DNA of 7,868 nucleotides. Origin: Helicobacteraceae bacterium. GTDB lineage: Bacteria; Campylobacterota; Campylobacteria; Campylobacterales; Sulfurimonadaceae. A model generated the notes under the pieces. The model searched no databases. It saw nothing but the letters and a program-made list of their open reading frames with translations, and was not told the origin of the DNA. Each line of letters begins with the position of its first letter. Position 1 is the stretch's first letter. The translations under genes and the position numbers were made by a program. The stretch covers positions 1 to 7,868 of the forward strand of contig JAMOQV010000092.1 of the NCBI GenBank assembly GCA_027068615.1. The letters run 5' to 3'. Shown one piece after another: positions 6,625 through 7,868 of the stretch.

Positions 6625-6973
6625 CAAATGCCTTAGCTTTAGATATGACTTTTTTAAATTCATATTCTAGCTTATCATACGGATAATCTGGAGTAGATTG
6701 TTTTGCGACAAAGATATAAGTTCCTGATTTTAAAGATGAACAATACTTAGTAAATAAAGCTCTAAGTCTTCTTTTAGACCTATTTCTTTTTACAGCATTA
6801 CCTATCTTTTTTGTTGCAGTAAATCCTACTAATTTAGCAGAATCTATTGTTGATGATTTTGAAGGAAGATAAAACAACACGACACTAAGACTATGCTGAC
6901 TTTTTCCTTTTCTATAAACATACTGAAACTGCTTATGCTGTTTCAGTATATTAAACCCGCCTAAACTGTCAAT
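6617..6973 (-). CDS. rnpA: Ribonuclease P protein component (non-canonical start likely)
   Basis: RnpA is the small basic protein that helps the RNase P RNA bind pre-tRNA and trim its 5' leader. The core is clear: LVGFTATKKIGNAVKRNRSK, with the RNR-box arginines, then RRLRALF and a C-terminal helix. The first standard start codon, GTG 6880, would give only 87 residues and would omit the family's N-terminal helix. That helix is nevertheless encoded in the same frame just upstream, as LKQHKQFQYVYRKGKS. The frame is open back to a TAA just before 6976. No ATG, GTG or TTG occurs there; the candidates are ATT 6973 (118 residues, the usual length, overlapping the rpmH stop by 13 nt) and CTG 6946 (109 residues). 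I give the ATT as the upper bound; the start is uncertain. Function and family are secure, and the position directly after rpmH is typical. Confidence 0.85.
   Translation of the reverse strand: MDSLGGFNILKQHKQFQYVYRKGKSQHSLSVVLFYLPSKSSTIDSAKLVGFTATKKIGNAVKRNRSKRRLRALFTKYCSSLKSGTYIFVAKQSTPDYPYDKLEYEFKKVISKAKAFDV
6920..6949. repeat. 10-bp hairpin at the rpmH-rnpA junction
   Basis: ATACTGAAAC (6920-6929) and GTTTCAGTAT (6940-6949) are perfect 10-nt arms around a 10-nt loop that can form two further GC pairs after a mismatch. The transcript would fold 11 nt after the rpmH stop codon, inside the 5' coding part of rnpA. No T-run follows on the minus strand, so it is not a simple terminator. It is better read as an RNA processing, stability or attenuation element. 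Confidence 0.6.
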
Positions 6974-7095
6974 CTTTTACGACCTTTAGCACGACGACGC
7001 TTTAAAACATTACGACCATTTGCAGTAGCCATACGACTTCTAAAACCGTGAGTTCTTTTTCTTGGTGTATTATGGGGTTGGTATGTTCTTTTCAT
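6961..7095 (-). CDS. rpmH: 50S ribosomal protein L34
   Basis: A 44-residue, strongly basic protein that matches bacterial L34 along its whole length. It starts MKRTYQPHNTPRKRTHGFRS and continues RMATANGRNVLKRRRAKGR before ending RLTV. L34 is a late-assembling, RNA-penetrating protein of the large ribosomal subunit. The ATG is preceded by AAGGA (7105-7109) at 9 nt. It heads the operon with rnpA, the near-universal neighbour. Because far more L34 than RNase P protein is needed, expression is probably reduced between the two genes, possibly through the hairpin at 6920-6949. Confidence 0.98.
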   Translation of the reverse strand: MKRTYQPHNTPRKRTHGFRSRMATANGRNVLKRRRAKGRKRLTV

Positions 7096-7135
7096 AACGA
7101 CATATCCTTATATGATTTTAAGTTTGAAATTTTAC
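7096..7135 (-). promoter_or_regulatory. rpmH: Probable rpmH operon promoter and ribosome binding site
   Basis: This is the only non-coding gap before the long operon. It contains AAGGA (7105-7109) ahead of the rpmH ATG and two TAAAAT hexamers on the minus strand (7120-7115 and 7134-7129) that could be -10 elements. No clear -35 box is seen. That a promoter lies here is likely from layout; the exact element is uncertain. Confidence 0.4.
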
Positions 7136-7145
7136 TAAAATATTA

Positions 7146-7171
7146 CTTAAAGTGTAATTAAAACACTTAAG
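7146..7171 (-). terminator. Possible terminator of clpB
   Basis: CTTAAAGTG (7146-7154) and CACTTAAG (7164-7171) pair as an 8-bp stem with one bulged base and a 9-nt loop. The structure overlaps the clpB stop codon, and TAATATTTT follows on the minus strand. The stem is AT-rich and the T-run is broken, so this is a weak candidate. Its position between clpB and the rpmH promoter supports it. Confidence 0.4.
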
Positions 7172-7868
7172 CAATATTAACTTTTATATCCCCATCAACT
7201 ACATCAAATTCAACAGTTGAACCCTCAACAACTTTGCCCTCTAAGATAAGGTCTGCTAAGTTATCTTCAACTATCTCATACAATGCTCTTTTTAGTGGTC
7301 TTGCACCATATACTGGGTCAAATCCAGCTTGAGCAATGTATTCTTTTGCTTCATCTGTTAGTTTTAGAGTTATATCTCTCTCTTTTACTTTTGCTTCTAT
7401 ATCTCTAAAGAATATATCTACAATTCCTTTTATCTCTTTTTGACCAAGTGCATTAAAGATTACAACATCATCTAAACGGTTTAAAAACTCTGGTTTAAAT
7501 GCTTGTTTTAACTCTGCCATAACCATATCATTTAGATTTTCATCATCTGCATACTTCATTATTTTATCACTTGCCAAGTTTGATGTTAAGATGATGATAG
7601 TGTTTGTAAAATCAACCGTAACACCTTTGTTATCTGTTAATCTTCCATCATCTAACACTTGAAGCAAGATATTAAACACATCTGGATGAGCTTTTTCAAC
7701 CTCATCAAAAAGTATAACTGAGTATGGTTTTCTTCTTACTGCTTCTGTAAGTTGTCCACCCTCTTCATATCCAACATACCCAGGGGCTGCACCAACTAAA
7801 CGAGAAACTGCATGTTTTTCCATATACTCACTCATATCTATTCTTATCATAGCATCTTCACTATCAAA
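7167..7868 (-). CDS. clpB: ATP-dependent chaperone ClpB, C-terminal part (5' end outside window)
   Basis: The last 233 residues of a Hsp100/ClpB disaggregase, which rescues aggregated proteins together with DnaK by threading them through a hexameric ring. The frame runs open to the window edge (FDSEDAMIRIDMSEYMEKHA), so the gene continues upstream and ATG 7850 is internal. The visible part is the second AAA+ module after its Walker A. It contains the pore-loop region GYVGYEEGG, Walker B in SVILFDEVEKAHPDV, sensor 1 in IIILTSNLAS, the arginine-finger region EFLNRLDDVV, and sensor 2 in GARPLKRALYEIVEDNLA within the C-terminal small domain. The pattern DDGRLTDNKGVTVDFTNT is ClpB-like rather than ClpA-like. 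It lies upstream of rpmH in the same direction, probably as a separate transcription unit. Confidence 0.96.
   Translation of the reverse strand, partial: FDSEDAMIRIDMSEYMEKHAVSRLVGAAPGYVGYEEGGQLTEAVRRKPYSVILFDEVEKAHPDVFNILLQVLDDGRLTDNKGVTVDFTNTIIILTSNLASDKIMKYADDENLNDMVMAELKQAFKPEFLNRLDDVVIFNALGQKEIKGIVDIFFRDIEAKVKERDITLKLTDEAKEYIAQAGFDPVYGARPLKRALYEIVEDNLADLILEGKVVEGSTVEFDVVDGDIKVNIA

Noticed and set aside
6625..6663. Upstream ATG for yidD adding 13 residues
   Set aside because: It would overlap rnpA by 47 nt and precedes the conserved part of the protein. ATG 6624 has an AAGG site at good spacing.
6961..7166. Replication origin near rpmH
   Set aside because: In some bacteria rpmH lies by dnaA and oriC, but no DnaA-box cluster or dnaA gene is visible here, and in Campylobacterota this operon is usually not at the origin.

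Overview
The window is AT-rich and every gene in it reads on the minus strand. The gene order clpB | rpmH-rnpA-yidD-yidC-jag-mnmE, followed by a YqgF/RuvX gene and a soluble chemoreceptor, points to a Campylobacterota (epsilonproteobacterial) genome, probably a free-living Sulfurimonas-, Sulfuricurvum- or Arcobacter-like organism. The core order rpmH-rnpA-yidD-yidC-jag-mnmE is the one known from Helicobacter pylori. The assignment rests on gene order, protein resemblance and low GC. It is inference, and no database was searched.

Layout, read in the direction of transcription (high to low coordinates). From 7868 to 7167 is the C-terminal part of the ClpB disaggregase, cut by the window edge. 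A short AT-rich spacer (7096-7166) holds a possible clpB terminator and the likely rpmH promoter and ribosome binding site. From 7095 to 2018 runs one densely packed operon: L34 (rpmH), the RNase P protein (rnpA), YidD, the YidC insertase, the Jag/KhpB RNA-binding protein, the tRNA-modifying GTPase MnmE and RuvX/YqgF. Consecutive genes overlap or abut by 0-13 nt, so translational coupling is likely. The operon links ribosome and tRNA maturation (L34, RNase P, MnmE), membrane protein insertion (YidD, YidC) and RNA or cell-envelope regulation (Jag). RuvX, at the end, adds an rRNA-processing or nuclease-like function.

From 1953 to 845 is a membrane-anchor-free methyl-accepting chemotaxis protein. 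Its intact frame opens at 1822 without a ribosome binding site. A strong Shine-Dalgarno and ATG at 1953-1939, in a different frame, suggest the 5' end is frameshifted by one missing base. From 767 to 33 is a small accessory module. It consists of a broken gene (winged-helix-like segment joined to a truncated gamma-glutamylcyclotransferase/AIG2-like segment) and an intact PemK/MazF-type ribonuclease toxin gene directly behind it. Hairpins bound this module on both sides.

The operon is ordinary core genome. The points worth a second look are the rnpA start, which lacks any ATG, GTG or TTG early enough to encode the family N-terminus; the 10-bp hairpin at the rpmH/rnpA junction; the degenerate R3H domain of Jag; the frameshifted MCP 5' end; and the toxin whose upstream partner is decayed. 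I found no convincing wholly novel system.
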